A stretch of DNA of 64,000 nt from Vicinamibacteria bacterium (lineage in GTDB: Bacteria > Acidobacteriota > Vicinamibacteria > Fen-336). Shown here in pieces: positions 54,790 to 62,780 of this stretch. The stretch spans positions 62,001 to 126,000 of the forward strand of contig JAMQGV010000040.1 in the NCBI GenBank assembly GCA_025994075.1, given 5' to 3'. A program made the position numbers and the translations under genes. Numbering within the stretch: the stretch's first letter is position 1; every line of letters begins with the position of its first letter. The notes under the pieces are model-generated. The model saw nothing but the letters and a program-made list of their open reading frames with translations, did no database searches and was not told the DNA's origin.

Positions 54790-55529
54790 TCCGCACGCTG
54801 CTGGTCGACGACGAGCCGCTCGCCCGCGAGGGACTCCGGCTGCGGCTGCGCAGCGAGCCCGATGTCGAGATCGTGGGCGAGGCCGCCGACGCGGCGGCTG
54901 CGGCGGAGGCGATCGCGGCATCGCAGCCGGACCTGCTGTTCCTCGACGTCCAGATGCCCGGCGGCGACGGCTTCGCGGCGCTGGAGGCGGCTGCCCGGCA
55001 TCACCTGCCGCTGGTCGTGTTCTGCACCGCCTACGACGAACACGCGCTGCGGGCTTTCGAGGTCCACGCCCTCGACTACCTGCTCAAGCCGCCGTCGGAG
55101 GCGCGCCTGCGCGAAGCCGTGGCCCGCGCCCGGCGCGCGCTGGAACGTGAAGGAGGCGGGCCGCGGGCCCGGCTCGCGGGCTGGCTCGAGGCTCGCGCAC
55201 CGTGCGAGCGCCTGCTGGTGAGCCGCGGCCGTCACTGGGTCACCCTGGCCGCGGGCGAGATCGACTGGGTCGAAGCCGACGCCAACTACCTGCGGGTCCA
55301 CGCCCGCGGCGAGGAGTTCCTGCTGCGCGAAACGCTGACCGCACTCGCGGCGCGGCTCGATCCGCGTCGCTTCCAGCGCGTGCACCGGCGAATCGTGGTA
55401 CAGCTCGGCCGCATCTCCGAGTTGCACGTGCTTCCCGGCGGCGACCTCGAGGCGCGGCTCCGCGACGGCACCCGGCTGCGCGTCGGCCGCGCCTGGCGCG
55501 ACGCGCTGCGCGCGCGCCTGCGCGGCTGA
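54786..55529 (+). CDS. LytTR-family response regulator
   Basis: 247 residues from the GTG at 54786 (GTGA overlap with the kinase stop). The receiver domain (1-120) has the acidic pair in VDDEP, phospho-acceptor Asp54 (LLFLDVQMPGGDGF), Thr/Ala and the Lys in YLLKPPSE. The LytTR DNA-binding domain (about 140-245) has IDWVEADANYLRVH and RRFQRVHRRIVVQLGRISEL. Targets are not visible; the hydrolase gene diverging just upstream is one candidate by position. Confidence 0.93.
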   Translation: MIRTLLVDDEPLAREGLRLRLRSEPDVEIVGEAADAAAAAEAIAASQPDLLFLDVQMPGGDGFAALEAAARHHLPLVVFCTAYDEHALRAFEVHALDYLLKPPSEARLREAVARARRALEREGGGPRARLAGWLEARAPCERLLVSRGRHWVTLAAGEIDWVEADANYLRVHARGEEFLLRETLTALAARLDPRRFQRVHRRIVVQLGRISELHVLPGGDLEARLRDGTRLRVGRAWRDALRARLRG

Positions 55530-55542
55530 ACGACTCGGCGGA

Positions 55543-56577
55543 TCAGCGCGCGATCCGCTCCAGGACAGGCGCCCGCCGGTCGCGCAACGCCACGAAGAAC
55601 CCGGCCGGCAGCCCCGTGCGGGTGGCGAGCTGCGTCCAGGTGGTGCGCGGGTCGAACACCGGCGCATCGCTCGCGAACAGCAGCCGCGCGGGACCGGCGC
55701 GCAGCAGGTCCCGGCCCAGCTCCGCCGCCTCCGCGTCGGTCGTGGCCGGCACTCCTTCGGACTCCTTCTCGAGCAGGGCTGCCGAAACGTCGAACCGAAC
55801 GCCGCTGCGGGCCCTCCCCGCCTGCTTCTCGGCGTCGAGCCAGTCGAGGAAGGCGCCGAAGACGCGCCGCGGCCAGGCCCGGTAGCCGCCCGACCCGCCG
55901 AGGTGGGCGATCGTCACGTCGAGATCGGGGTACGGCCCCAGCACCTCGGCGGCGAAGCGGGTGACGTCCGGCACGTCGAGCCCGCGCCGCTGCGGGTCGA
56001 AGTGCACCAGGACCGCGAGCCCGCGCGCGTGGGCCCAACCGAGCAGGTCGCGCAGCGCGGCGAGCTGTCCCGCGTCCTGCAGGTCGCTGCCGGCGCTCGC
56101 CAGGTGGAGCTTGAGGCCGGGGCTCTTCCATCGAGTGACGCAGCGCTCGAACTCCTCGCGCGCGTAGGGCCGCCGCCAGTCGGCCGAGCAGAACGCGGCC
56201 GCGCGGCCCGGCCACCGCGCGGCCTCGGCGGCGACGTGGTCGTTCTCGGTCGCGGTGCGCGCCTGCTCCTCGGCGAGCGACAGCTTCAGGCCCAGCCGCA
56301 GTTCTTCGTTGCCGTACAGGTGGGCCATCGGCACCAGCAGCGCCTGCTCGAGCGGTTGCTCACCTCCGAGCACGGAGTCCGCCGCGACGTAGTGGGCGTC
56401 CGGACGCGAGAAGGTCACGCCCAGCGATTTCCAGTCGCGCACGAGGCCGGGGCCGAGCACGTGGACGTGGTGGTCGAAGCGGGGCTCGGACACCGGCTCG
56501 GCGGCGAACGCTGCGCCCGCGGCGAGTGACGGCAGCAGGCAGGCGAAGCTCGTCCGGACGTGGCGACGGATCAGCAT
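55543..56577 (-). CDS. Secreted amidohydrolase-family protein
   Basis: 344 residues with a signal peptide ending at AAFAAEP. The TIM-barrel metal motif FDHHVHVLGPG, the middle GLAVLVHFDPQ, the second His in TIAHLGGSGG and LLFASDAPVFDPRTTW match the amidohydrolase_2 (ACMSD/decarboxylase-like) family, which hydrolyses or decarboxylates cyclic or aromatic acids with a metal ion. A leader on this normally cytoplasmic family is unusual but the signal sequence is clear. TACAAT lies 6 nt before the ATG. It is divergent from the ECF-sigma operon. Confidence 0.85.
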   Translation of the reverse strand: MLIRRHVRTSFACLLPSLAAGAAFAAEPVSEPRFDHHVHVLGPGLVRDWKSLGVTFSRPDAHYVAADSVLGGEQPLEQALLVPMAHLYGNEELRLGLKLSLAEEQARTATENDHVAAEAARWPGRAAAFCSADWRRPYAREEFERCVTRWKSPGLKLHLASAGSDLQDAGQLAALRDLLGWAHARGLAVLVHFDPQRRGLDVPDVTRFAAEVLGPYPDLDVTIAHLGGSGGYRAWPRRVFGAFLDWLDAEKQAGRARSGVRFDVSAALLEKESEGVPATTDAEAAELGRDLLRAGPARLLFASDAPVFDPRTTWTQLATRTGLPAGFFVALRDRRAPVLERIAR

Positions 56578-56583
56578 CGGGTG

Positions 56584-56593
56584 ATTGTAGAGT
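56584..56593. promoter_or_regulatory. Overlapping divergent -10 elements, amidohydrolase and ECF-sigma genes
   Basis: On the minus strand TACAAT (56584-56589) lies 6 nt before the amidohydrolase ATG. On the plus strand TAGAGT (56588-56593) lies 23 nt before the sigma-factor ATG. The two hexamers overlap by two bases, so the promoters may exclude each other. Confidence 0.4.
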
Positions 56594-56616
56594 GGGTGCA
56601 CGGTCCGGGGCCGCCG

Positions 56617-57174
56617 ATGCCTCCTTCTTTCGTGGACACCGCCGATGCGGAACTGGCGAGGCGGGCGCGGGAGCGGGACGTCGCGGCGTTCACCGCGCTG
56701 GTGGAGCGACAGTGGCCGCGGCTCGTGCGCTTCGCGCGCTCCGTGGCCGGCGAGTCCGAGGCCGAAGACGTGGTGCAACAGGCCCTGGTGCTGGCCTGGG
56801 AGCGGATCGGCACGCTGCGCGACCCGGCGGCCTTCCCCGCCTGGCTGCTGCGCATCGTGGGCCGCGAAGCCGTCCGCGTCGCGCGGCGCTGGCACTGGCG
56901 TCGGCTGTTGCCGCTGTCCGCGCTGCCGGAGCGCGCCGATCCGGCGGCCACCGGCGAGCTGGATCGGCTCGAGGTCGAGCGGGTGCTGGGCCGGCTGCCC
57001 CCGCGGCAGCGGGCCGTGATGCACCTGACCGTGATCGAGGGCATGAGCGACGGCGAGATCGGGCAGGTGCTGGGCATGGAGGCCGCCACGGCGCGTTCGC
57101 ACCGCCGCAAGGCGCGCCAGGCGCTCCGCCACCAGCTCGGCGTGAGCGCCGGCGAAGGGGAGGAGGACGCATGA
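56617..57174 (+). CDS. ECF-type sigma factor
   Basis: 185 residues. Sigma region 2 (ARERDVAAFTALVERQWPRLV ... AEDVVQQALVLAWERIGTL) and region 4 (LGRLPPRQRAVMHLTVIEGMSDGEIGQVLGMEAATARSHRRKARQAL) are complete. There is no sigma-3 region, as in ECF factors. I use the ATG at 56617; a GTG just after is possible. The stop overlaps the next gene by 4 bp. It probably drives its own operon and envelope functions (inference). Confidence 0.93.
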   Translation: MPPSFVDTADAELARRARERDVAAFTALVERQWPRLVRFARSVAGESEAEDVVQQALVLAWERIGTLRDPAAFPAWLLRIVGREAVRVARRWHWRRLLPLSALPERADPAATGELDRLEVERVLGRLPPRQRAVMHLTVIEGMSDGEIGQVLGMEAATARSHRRKARQALRHQLGVSAGEGEEDA

Positions 57175-57530
57175 ACGAAGCGGACGAAACGGATCGCCTG
57201 CGGCGCTTCGAGCAGTCCTGGCGCGCGGCGGCGGATCGGCCCGCGGGCCTCACCGCAGCGGAGGGCGTGCAGCGCGCGCTGGAGATCGCACGCAGCCGTG
57301 GCCGACGTCGCGCGACGGGCTGGACTCTCGCCGCGGCCGCCAGCGTCGCCGCGCTGGCCTTCACGCTCGGCCGCGTTCCCGCCGGGGTTTCGCCCGCCGC
57401 GCCCTCGGCGCCGGCCGGTGCGCCTGCCGCGTCGAACGCTCCCGAGGTCGTCGTGATGTGGCTCGACGCGGAGACCCCGCTGTACATGACGCTCGCCCCG
57501 GAACCGGGACGAGCTGGAGGAGGGCGATGA
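57171..57530 (+). CDS. Probable anti-sigma factor, single-pass membrane protein
   Basis: 119 residues: a cytoplasmic segment (MNEADETDRLRRFEQSWRAA), one helix (TGWTLAAAASVAALAFTLG), and a Pro/Ala-rich periplasmic tail. The gene order sigma, small single-pass protein is the classical ECF sigma/anti-sigma layout, but I see no ZAS zinc motif, so the role is inferred from position and topology. It overlaps both neighbours by 4 bp (ATGA). Confidence 0.6.
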   Translation: MNEADETDRLRRFEQSWRAAADRPAGLTAAEGVQRALEIARSRGRRRATGWTLAAAASVAALAFTLGRVPAGVSPAAPSAPAGAPAASNAPEVVVMWLDAETPLYMTLAPEPGRAGGGR

Positions 57531-58372
57531 ACGTGCGCTGGTGGCCGCTCGCCGCGGTGCTCCTCGGCCTGTCCGCGCCGGCCGCGGCCGGCGAGGCCGA
57601 GCGCAGCCTGCCGCTCGGGTTCGAGATCCTGGTCGGATTCCCCGCGACGGCGGGCGAAGCCGCGGCCAGCACCGTCGTCGTGCCCGGCTTCGTGATCCCG
57701 CTCGACGGTCCCGAGGGCGCGCGTGACGCGGCGAGCGAACGCAGCACGGCGCTCGCGCAGGCCGTCGAGCGACTGTGGGCGACGTTCCGCCTCGACCCCG
57801 GGCGGCGACTGCAGTCGTCGCGCCTCGCCGCGCTCGCCCCGGGGCGCCACCTGGACCTGCCCTCGCCGGCGGGCCTCGGCCTCGAGGCCCGCGCCACGCT
57901 CACCACGTTCGACGACGAGGCGGCGCACCTGCAGGTCACCGTGAGGCGTGCGGGTCGCGTGCTGGCCGACTCCGCCGTGCGCGTGAAGCGCGGCGGCCGC
58001 GTCGTGGTGGGCGGCATGGGCGGCCCCGAAGCACCCTACGTCTTCGTCGTGGTCGAGGCGGCGGCCGCGGGGCAGCCCGCGGTCCCGCGGCTGGACAGCG
58101 GCATCACCGCCCCGGAGCTCGTGCACAAGGTGACGCCCGCGTACCCGCCCGAGGCGAAGCAGGCGGGCGTGACGGGCGTCGTCGTGCTGGAGGCGCAGAT
58201 CGGCGTCGACGGCCTGGTGGAGGCGGTCCGCGTGACGCGCGGGGCCTACCCGCGGCTCGACGACGCGGCGGTAGCCGCGGTGCGACAGTGGCGCTTCGCG
58301 CCCGCGCGCGGAGCCGGCGGCCGGCCCGTCCCCGTGCTCTTCACGGTGACGCTCCGGTTCGCCCTGCAATGA
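57527..58372 (+). CDS. TonB C-terminal-domain protein, exported
   Basis: 281 residues. A signal peptide ends near PAAAGEAE and there is no anchor helix. Residues about 30-190 form an unknown beta-rich domain (LPLGFEILVGFPATAGEA, YVFVVVEAAAAG). The C-terminus is a TonB-C domain: LVHKVTPAYPPEAKQAGVTGVVVLEAQI and RLDDAAVAAVRQWRFAPARGA. A free, soluble TonB-C domain cannot transduce energy by itself. It is the third gene of the sigma operon. Confidence 0.75.
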   Translation: MNVRWWPLAAVLLGLSAPAAAGEAERSLPLGFEILVGFPATAGEAAASTVVVPGFVIPLDGPEGARDAASERSTALAQAVERLWATFRLDPGRRLQSSRLAALAPGRHLDLPSPAGLGLEARATLTTFDDEAAHLQVTVRRAGRVLADSAVRVKRGGRVVVGGMGGPEAPYVFVVVEAAAAGQPAVPRLDSGITAPELVHKVTPAYPPEAKQAGVTGVVVLEAQIGVDGLVEAVRVTRGAYPRLDDAAVAAVRQWRFAPARGAGGRPVPVLFTVTLRFALQ

Positions 58373-58440
58373 GAGGTGCACGGTCGCGGACCGGACTCGC
58401 CTCCTTTCCTGCGAGACGCGCTCGCGTCGAGGAGGAACCC

Positions 58441-58815
58441 ATGCGCAGGACTGCCGCCGCCGTGATCACCGCCGTGCTGCTGGCCGCACCCGGGTTCGCC
58501 CGGGCCGGAGACGACGACCCCGTGCGCTTCGCCGAAGGCAAGGGACTGACCGCGCCCGTGGTCCAGAACAAGGTCGTTCCGAAGTATCCGCCGGAGGCGA
58601 AGGCGGAACGCGCTCAGGGAGCCGTCTCCGTCGAGGCGACGGTCACGAAGGAGGGCCGCGTGGCCGAGGCCAGGGTCAAGACCGGCGTCGACCCGCGCCT
58701 GGATGCGGCCGCGCTCGAGGCCGTGCGCCAGTGGACGTTCGAGCCGGCGCGCGACAAGGAGGGGCGCGCGGTCGCGGTGCTCTTCACCGTGACGCTCCGT
58801 TTCGCGCTGAAGTGA
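58441..58815 (+). CDS. Small exported TonB C-terminal-domain protein
   Basis: 124 residues. After a signal peptide (ending ARAGDDD) comes a TonB-C domain only: VQNKVVPKYPPEAKAERAQGAVSVEATV and DPRLDAAALEAVRQWTFEPARDKEGR, ending VLFTVTLRFALK as its upstream neighbour does. It is clearly a paralogue of the last 85 residues of that neighbour. GAGGAGGAAC lies before the ATG. The function is unknown. Confidence 0.75.
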   Translation: MRRTAAAVITAVLLAAPGFARAGDDDPVRFAEGKGLTAPVVQNKVVPKYPPEAKAERAQGAVSVEATVTKEGRVAEARVKTGVDPRLDAAALEAVRQWTFEPARDKEGRAVAVLFTVTLRFALK

Positions 58816-58823
58816 CGCCGTGG

Positions 58824-58845
58824 GGGCGGCCCCCCTGGGCCGCCC
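58824..58845 (+). terminator. Strong hairpin after the sigma operon
   Basis: GGGCGGCCC (58824-58832) pairs with GGGCCGCCC (58837-58845) around a 4-nt loop, 9 bp after the small TonB-C gene. A likely terminator without a U-run. Confidence 0.6.
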
Positions 58846-58878
58846 GCGGGGGGCCCGAGCAGTTCCGGCGGGAATCGC

Positions 58879-58884
58879 GATAAT
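58879..58884 (+). promoter_or_regulatory. Putative -10 for the AbgT-type transporter gene
   Basis: GATAAT with a 5-nt spacer (GGGAA) before the ATG at 58890. It fits the leaderless pattern. Confidence 0.4.
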
Positions 58885-58889
58885 GGGAA

Positions 58890-60449
58890 ATGTCCGCTCG
58901 CGACGCCTCGATGCCGCACCCCCACCCGCCGGCCGTTCCCGCCAGCCGCCTGGAGCGGCTGCTCGGCACCATCGAACGCATCGGCAACGCGCTGCCGCAC
59001 CCCGCGTCGCTGTTCGCGATCCTGGCGGCGATCGTCGTGCTCGCCTCGGGGGTCGGCTCGTGGCTGGGGCTGGAGGTGACCCACCCCGGCACCGGCGAGC
59101 CCGTGCGCCCGGTCAGCCTGCTCTCGCTCGAGGGCTTCCACCGGATGCTGACCGAGGCCGTGAAGAACTTCACGGGCTTCGCGCCGCTCGGCACCGTGCT
59201 GGTGGCGATGCTGGGCATGGGCGTGATGGAGTCCTCGGGCCTGATCGGCACCACGCTGCGGCTGCTGGTGATCTCGGCGCCGCCGCGGCTGCTGACCGGC
59301 GTGATCGTGTTCGCGGGCGTGATGTCGAACACGGCCTCCGAGATCGGCTACGTGCTGCTGGTGCCGCTGGCCGGCACCATCTTCCTGAGCGTCGGCCGCA
59401 ACCCGCTCGCCGGACTCGCGGCGGCGTTCGCCGGCGTCTCGGGCGGCTACAGCGCGAACCTGCTGCTGGGCACGGTCGACCCGCTGCTCTCGGGCCTCAC
59501 GGAAGAAGCCGCGCGCCTCGTCGACGCCTCGTACCGCGTCAACCCGGCGGCCAACTACTACTTCATGGCCGTCTCGACGTTCGTGATCACCGCGGCGGGC
59601 ACCTGGCTCACCGAGAAGTTCGTGGTGCCGCGGCTCGGCGAGTACCACGGCGACGCGGAGCGCGAGCCCGTGCACCCGCTGACCGCGGAGGAGAAGCGCG
59701 GCCTGTGGTGGGCGGGCCTCGCCACGGTCGCCTTCACGCTGTTCCTGCTCGCGGGCACCGTGCCCGCCGACGGCTTCCTGCGCGACCCGGAGACGGGCGA
59801 CCTGCTGCACTCGCCGTTCCTGTCGGGGATCGTGACGCTGATCTTCCTGTTCGGCGCCATCACCGGCATCGCCTACGGCTTCGGCGCGGGGCGCTACAAG
59901 AGCGACAAGGACGTGGTCGCCGGCATGGGCAAGGCGATGAGCACGCTCGGCTCGTACCTAGTGCTCGTCTTCTTCGCCGCCCAGTTCGTCGCCTACTTCG
60001 GCTGGACCCAGCTCGGCCTGATCGTCGCGGTCGAAGGCGCGGAGCTGCTGAAGATGTCGGGGCTCGGCGGCCTGCCGCTGATGTTCGGCTTCATCGTGAC
60101 GACGGCGTTCCTCAACCTGTTCATGGGCAGCGCGTCGGCCAAGTGGGCGGTGATGGCGCCGGTGTTCGTGCCGATGTTCATGCTGCTCGGCTACACGCCG
60201 GAGCTGACCCAGACCGCCTATCGCGTCGGCGACAGCGTGTCCAACGTGGTCTCGCCGATGATGTCGTACTTCGCGCTGATCGTGGCCTTCTTCGAGCGCT
60301 ACGACAAGAAGGCGGGCATCGGCACCGTGATCGCCACGATGCTGCCCTACACGTTCACTTTCCTGATCGTGTGGGCGGCGCTGCTCCTGGTCTGGATGGG
60401 CCTGGGCCTGCCGGTCGGCCCGGGCGCGGGCCTGTACCTGGGCCAGTAG
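58890..60449 (+). CDS. AbgT-family transporter (p-aminobenzoyl-glutamate importer or drug exporter)
   Basis: 519 residues with about eleven helices. Family blocks: [21 protein letters not shown], the helical segment [26 protein letters not shown], and [28 protein letters not shown]. AbgT imports p-aminobenzoyl-glutamate, a folate breakdown product, while the related MtrF exports hydrophobic drugs and sulfonamides; sequence alone does not decide here. The 20-residue cytoplasmic extension at the N-terminus is Pro/His-rich. It is a monocistronic gene. Confidence 0.9.
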   Translation: MSARDASMPHPHPPAVPASRLERLLGTIERIGNALPHPASLFAILAAIVVLASGVGSWLGLEVTHPGTGEPVRPVSLLSLEGFHRMLTEAVKNFTGFAPLGTVLVAMLGMGVMESSGLIGTTLRLLVISAPPRLLTGVIVFAGVMSNTASEIGYVLLVPLAGTIFLSVGRNPLAGLAAAFAGVSGGYSANLLLGTVDPLLSGLTEEAARLVDASYRVNPAANYYFMAVSTFVITAAGTWLTEKFVVPRLGEYHGDAEREPVHPLTAEEKRGLWWAGLATVAFTLFLLAGTVPADGFLRDPETGDLLHSPFLSGIVTLIFLFGAITGIAYGFGAGRYKSDKDVVAGMGKAMSTLGSYLVLVFFAAQFVAYFGWTQLGLIVAVEGAELLKMSGLGGLPLMFGFIVTTAFLNLFMGSASAKWAVMAPVFVPMFMLLGYTPELTQTAYRVGDSVSNVVSPMMSYFALIVAFFERYDKKAGIGTVIATMLPYTFTFLIVWAALLLVWMGLGLPVGPGAGLYLGQ

Positions 60450-60531
60450 CCGCTTCACACCGTTTTGCTCGGCGCGGGAGCAGGCGGGGCCGAGAATGGG
60501 GCACTTTCCAGGAAGTCGAGAGGTGACCCCG

Positions 60532-61659
60532 ATGAAGGCCCTGGTTCTCGCGTCCGCCGCTGCGCTGGCGACGGCGGTCCCGCTCCACGCCGAGCCCCGC
60601 GTCGTCGACCTGAAGGCGCCCGACGGGATCACGCTCAAGGCCAGCTACTTCCCTGCCGCCGCGCCGGGCCCCGGCGTGCTGCTGCTGCACATGTGCAACA
60701 GCCGGCGCCAGGTGTGGGACAAGCTGGCGGGCATGCTGGTGGAGCGCGGAATGCACGTGCTCACGCTCGACTACCGCGGCTACGGCGAGAGCGGCGGCCC
60801 GCCGCAGCGCGGCCAGGACGACGCTACTCGACGCGCCGAGCGCGCGAAGTGGGCCGCCGACTTCGACGTGGCCCTCGCCCACCTGCTGGCCCAGCCCGGC
60901 GTCGACCGCGCGCGGGTCGCCGCCGGCGGCGGGAGCTGCGGCGTCGACAACTCCGTGCAGCTCGCGCGGCGGCATCCGCAGGTCGGCGCGCTCGTGCTCC
61001 TGGCGGGCGGCACCAACGCGGCTGGGCAGGACTTCCTCGCGCAGAACCCGGGAGTACCGATCTTCGCGTCGGCGGCCCACGACGACGGCGACGCGGTCGA
61101 CGTCCTGCGCTGGCTGACCGGCTTCTCGACCCACCCGGCGACGAAGCTCGTCGAGTACCAGCGGGGCGGCCACGGCACGGACCTGTTCCCGGTGCACGCG
61201 GACCTCGAACCGGCGATCGCCGACTGGCTCGCGCAGCGGATGCTGAAGGAGCCGGCGGCCGATCGTGCGGCAGGGGCGCCCGGGCCGTCGGCGCGGCTGC
61301 GGACGGGCCTCTCCGAGGCAGGCGGCGCCCGGCGCCTGCTCGAACGCTGGCGCGCGGACCACAAGACTCCGCTGGCGCCCGAGGCGGCGATCAACAACGC
61401 CGGCTACGAGCACCTCGCGGCCGGCCGCCACGCCGACGCGATCGCGTTGTTCACCCTCAACGTCGAAGCCCGCCCGCAGTCGCTGAACGCTCTCGACAGC
61501 CTGAGCGAGGCTCACGCGACGGCGGGGGACCGCGCGGCCGCGCAGGAGTGGGCGCGGCGCACCCTCGACGCGATCGCCCGCGACACGGGCACGAACGCCG
61601 AGTTCAAGCAGCAGTTGCGCCAGCTCGCCGAAGCCCGCCTTCGCGAACCCGCGAAGTAG
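60532..61659 (+). CDS. Secreted alpha/beta-hydrolase with C-terminal TPR-like module
   Basis: 375 residues from the ATG at 60532. A signal peptide ends at LHAEP, then the hydrolase: VLLLHMCNSRRQ, DYRGYGESGG and the elbow GGGSCGVDN (G-G-S-C-G, Ser135), with GGHGTDLF for His. Residues about 275-375 are the same kind of TPR-like module as in the large double-hydrolase: NNAGYEHLAAGRHADAIALF and RPQSLNALDSLSEAH. The hydrolase resembles dienelactone-hydrolase-type enzymes. GAGAGG lies upstream of the start. The substrate is unknown. Confidence 0.83.
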   Translation: MKALVLASAAALATAVPLHAEPRVVDLKAPDGITLKASYFPAAAPGPGVLLLHMCNSRRQVWDKLAGMLVERGMHVLTLDYRGYGESGGPPQRGQDDATRRAERAKWAADFDVALAHLLAQPGVDRARVAAGGGSCGVDNSVQLARRHPQVGALVLLAGGTNAAGQDFLAQNPGVPIFASAAHDDGDAVDVLRWLTGFSTHPATKLVEYQRGGHGTDLFPVHADLEPAIADWLAQRMLKEPAADRAAGAPGPSARLRTGLSEAGGARRLLERWRADHKTPLAPEAAINNAGYEHLAAGRHADAIALFTLNVEARPQSLNALDSLSEAHATAGDRAAAQEWARRTLDAIARDTGTNAEFKQQLRQLAEARLREPAK

Positions 61660-61662
61660 CGC

Positions 61663-62274
61663 TCAGCGGCGGGAGGTCGCGAGGGCGGCGCCGAACAGGA
61701 CGAACGCGGCGCCGCCCGCCCGCTGCAGGACCCGGCTGCCGGTCTCGGACGCGAAGACGCCGCGGGCGCGCCCCGCGAGCACGGCGTACAGCGAGTGGAT
61801 CGTCACGACGAGCGCGGCGTAGGTCGTCACCAGCAGCGCGAACTGGCCGGCCCCGGCGCGGGCGGGGTCGACGAACTGCGGGAACACCGACAGGAAGAAG
61901 ACCAGCGCCTTCGGGTTGGTGAGCTGCAGCGACAGTCCTTCCGCGAAGCGGCGGCCGAAGGTCGCGGGGTGCGCGTCGGCGGCATCGAGCCGGATCGCGG
62001 GCGCGCGCCACAGCCGCACGCCGAGGAACACGAGGTACGCCGCGCCGAGCAGCTTGAGCACGAAGAACGCCCGCGCGGAGGTCGCCAGGATCACCCCCGC
62101 GCCCGTCGCCGAGAGCGAGGCGACGGCGAACACGCCGGCGGCGATGCCGAGGATGCCGCCGATCGCCCCGCGCCAGCCGAAGCGCAGGCCGTTGGTCAGC
62201 GTCATCACCACCCCGGGTCCCGGGCTCGCCACGGCCGCGGCCGCCACCAGCACGAACATCGCGTAGAGCTCCAC
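61663..62274 (-). CDS. LysE/RhtB-family amino-acid exporter
   Basis: 203 residues from the GTG at 62274 with GGAGGA just upstream. It begins MELYAMFVLVAAAAVASPGPGVVMTLTNGLRFG, with the PGP motif typical of RhtB-type exporters, and has six helices. LSLQLTNPKALVFFLSVFPQFVD is the conserved second block. It exports amino acids or homoserine-like molecules. It converges with the hydrolase-TPR gene and diverges from the selenoprotein gene. Confidence 0.9.
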   Translation of the reverse strand: MELYAMFVLVAAAAVASPGPGVVMTLTNGLRFGWRGAIGGILGIAAGVFAVASLSATGAGVILATSARAFFVLKLLGAAYLVFLGVRLWRAPAIRLDAADAHPATFGRRFAEGLSLQLTNPKALVFFLSVFPQFVDPARAGAGQFALLVTTYAALVVTIHSLYAVLAGRARGVFASETGSRVLQRAGGAAFVLFGAALATSRR

Positions 62275-62366
62275 TCGTCCTCCGCCAGCCCCGTGCCCGC
62301 GATTGTGCGGGGCGCCGCCTCCCGCGAGAGAATCCGGCGTTCACGCCGCTGAACCAGGAGGAGAGC

Positions 62367-62708
62367 ATGAAGGTCGACTGGAGATACCACCGCCCGGGTT
62401 GAACGACCTGCGTCCGGACGCAGGGGTTCCTTGCGAAGCAGAACGTGGACACGACGGAGCTGGTCCCGGCCAGCCGCAAGCTGGGGCTGAAGGACGGCAT
62501 CGCGCTGCTGGAGGGCGCGCGGCTGCTGGTCACCTGCAAGGGCAAGAACGTCGAGCGTTTCGACCTGAAGGCGGGGCTGCCCGACAAGAAGACGCTGGAG
62601 CGGGTGCTGCTCGGCCCCACGGGCAACCTGCGCGCGCCGACCCTCAAGGTCGGCAAGACGGTGATCGTCGGCTACGACGAAGCGGTCTACCGCGAGTTCC
62701 TGGCGTAG
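62367..62708 (+). CDS. ArsC-family (seleno)protein, probable selenocysteine at residue 12
   Basis: From the ATG at 62367 (AGGAGGAG just upstream) one frame stays open to the TAG at 62706-62708 apart from a single TGA at 62400-62402. Read as selenocysteine, the 113-residue protein starts MKVDWRYHRPG-U-TTC: the TGA is the first residue of a U-x-x-C redox motif at the N-terminus of a thioredoxin-like ArsC/Spx fold. Downstream blocks (LGLKDGIALLEGARLLVTCKG, GPTGNLRAPTLKVGKTVIVGY) match what I know of ArsC-family (seleno)proteins. Without decoding, only a truncated frame from a GTG at 62445 remains, lacking the active site. A SECIS-like hairpin follows. Likely a redox enzyme; substrate unknown. 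Confidence 0.8.
62407..62435 (+). promoter_or_regulatory. Candidate bacterial SECIS element, two alternative hairpins
   Basis: Directly after the TGA (62400-62402), CGCA-GG (62419-62424) pairs with CC-U-UGCG (62429-62435) around a GGUU loop with a bulged U. That puts the apical loop 22 nt after the UGA, with G as the first loop base, as bacterial SECIS elements have; the bulge is on the 3' side, unlike E. coli fdhF. An alternative perfect 18-nt palindrome, CCTGCGTCCGGACGCAGG (62407-62424), competes with it and its loop is closer to the UGA than usual. Confidence 0.6.
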
Positions 62709-62713
62709 TCGTC

Positions 62714-62756
62714 GGCAGTGCCATCGCCCACGGCGTGGCTGCCGTCGGGCACTGCC
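62714..62756. promoter_or_regulatory. Inverted repeat upstream of the AbrB/PIN pair, possible operator
   Basis: GGCAGTGCC (62714-62722) and GGCACTGCC (62748-62756) are perfect mirror copies separated by 25 bp. They lie 25 bp upstream of the antitoxin start and just past the selenoprotein stop. AbrB-type antitoxins commonly repress their own operon by binding such repeats. Confidence 0.5.
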
Positions 62757-62767
62757 ATCTGCCAGGC

Positions 62768-62773
62768 TAGAAT
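62768..62773 (+). promoter_or_regulatory. Putative -10 for the leaderless AbrB/PIN operon
   Basis: TAGAAT with a 7-nt spacer (GGCATTC) before the ATG at 62781. Confidence 0.45.
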
Positions 62774-62780
62774 GGCATTC

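Noticed and set aside
62367..62402. Pseudogene by nonsense mutation
   Set aside because: Kept as an alternative only: the TGA lies precisely at the redox position, a hairpin follows, and the rest of the frame is intact.
62445..62708. Short GTG-started version of the ArsC-like protein
   Set aside because: It would lack the redox motif and first strand; the ATG at 62367 with a strong ribosome-binding site and continuous homology across the TGA is a better explanation.
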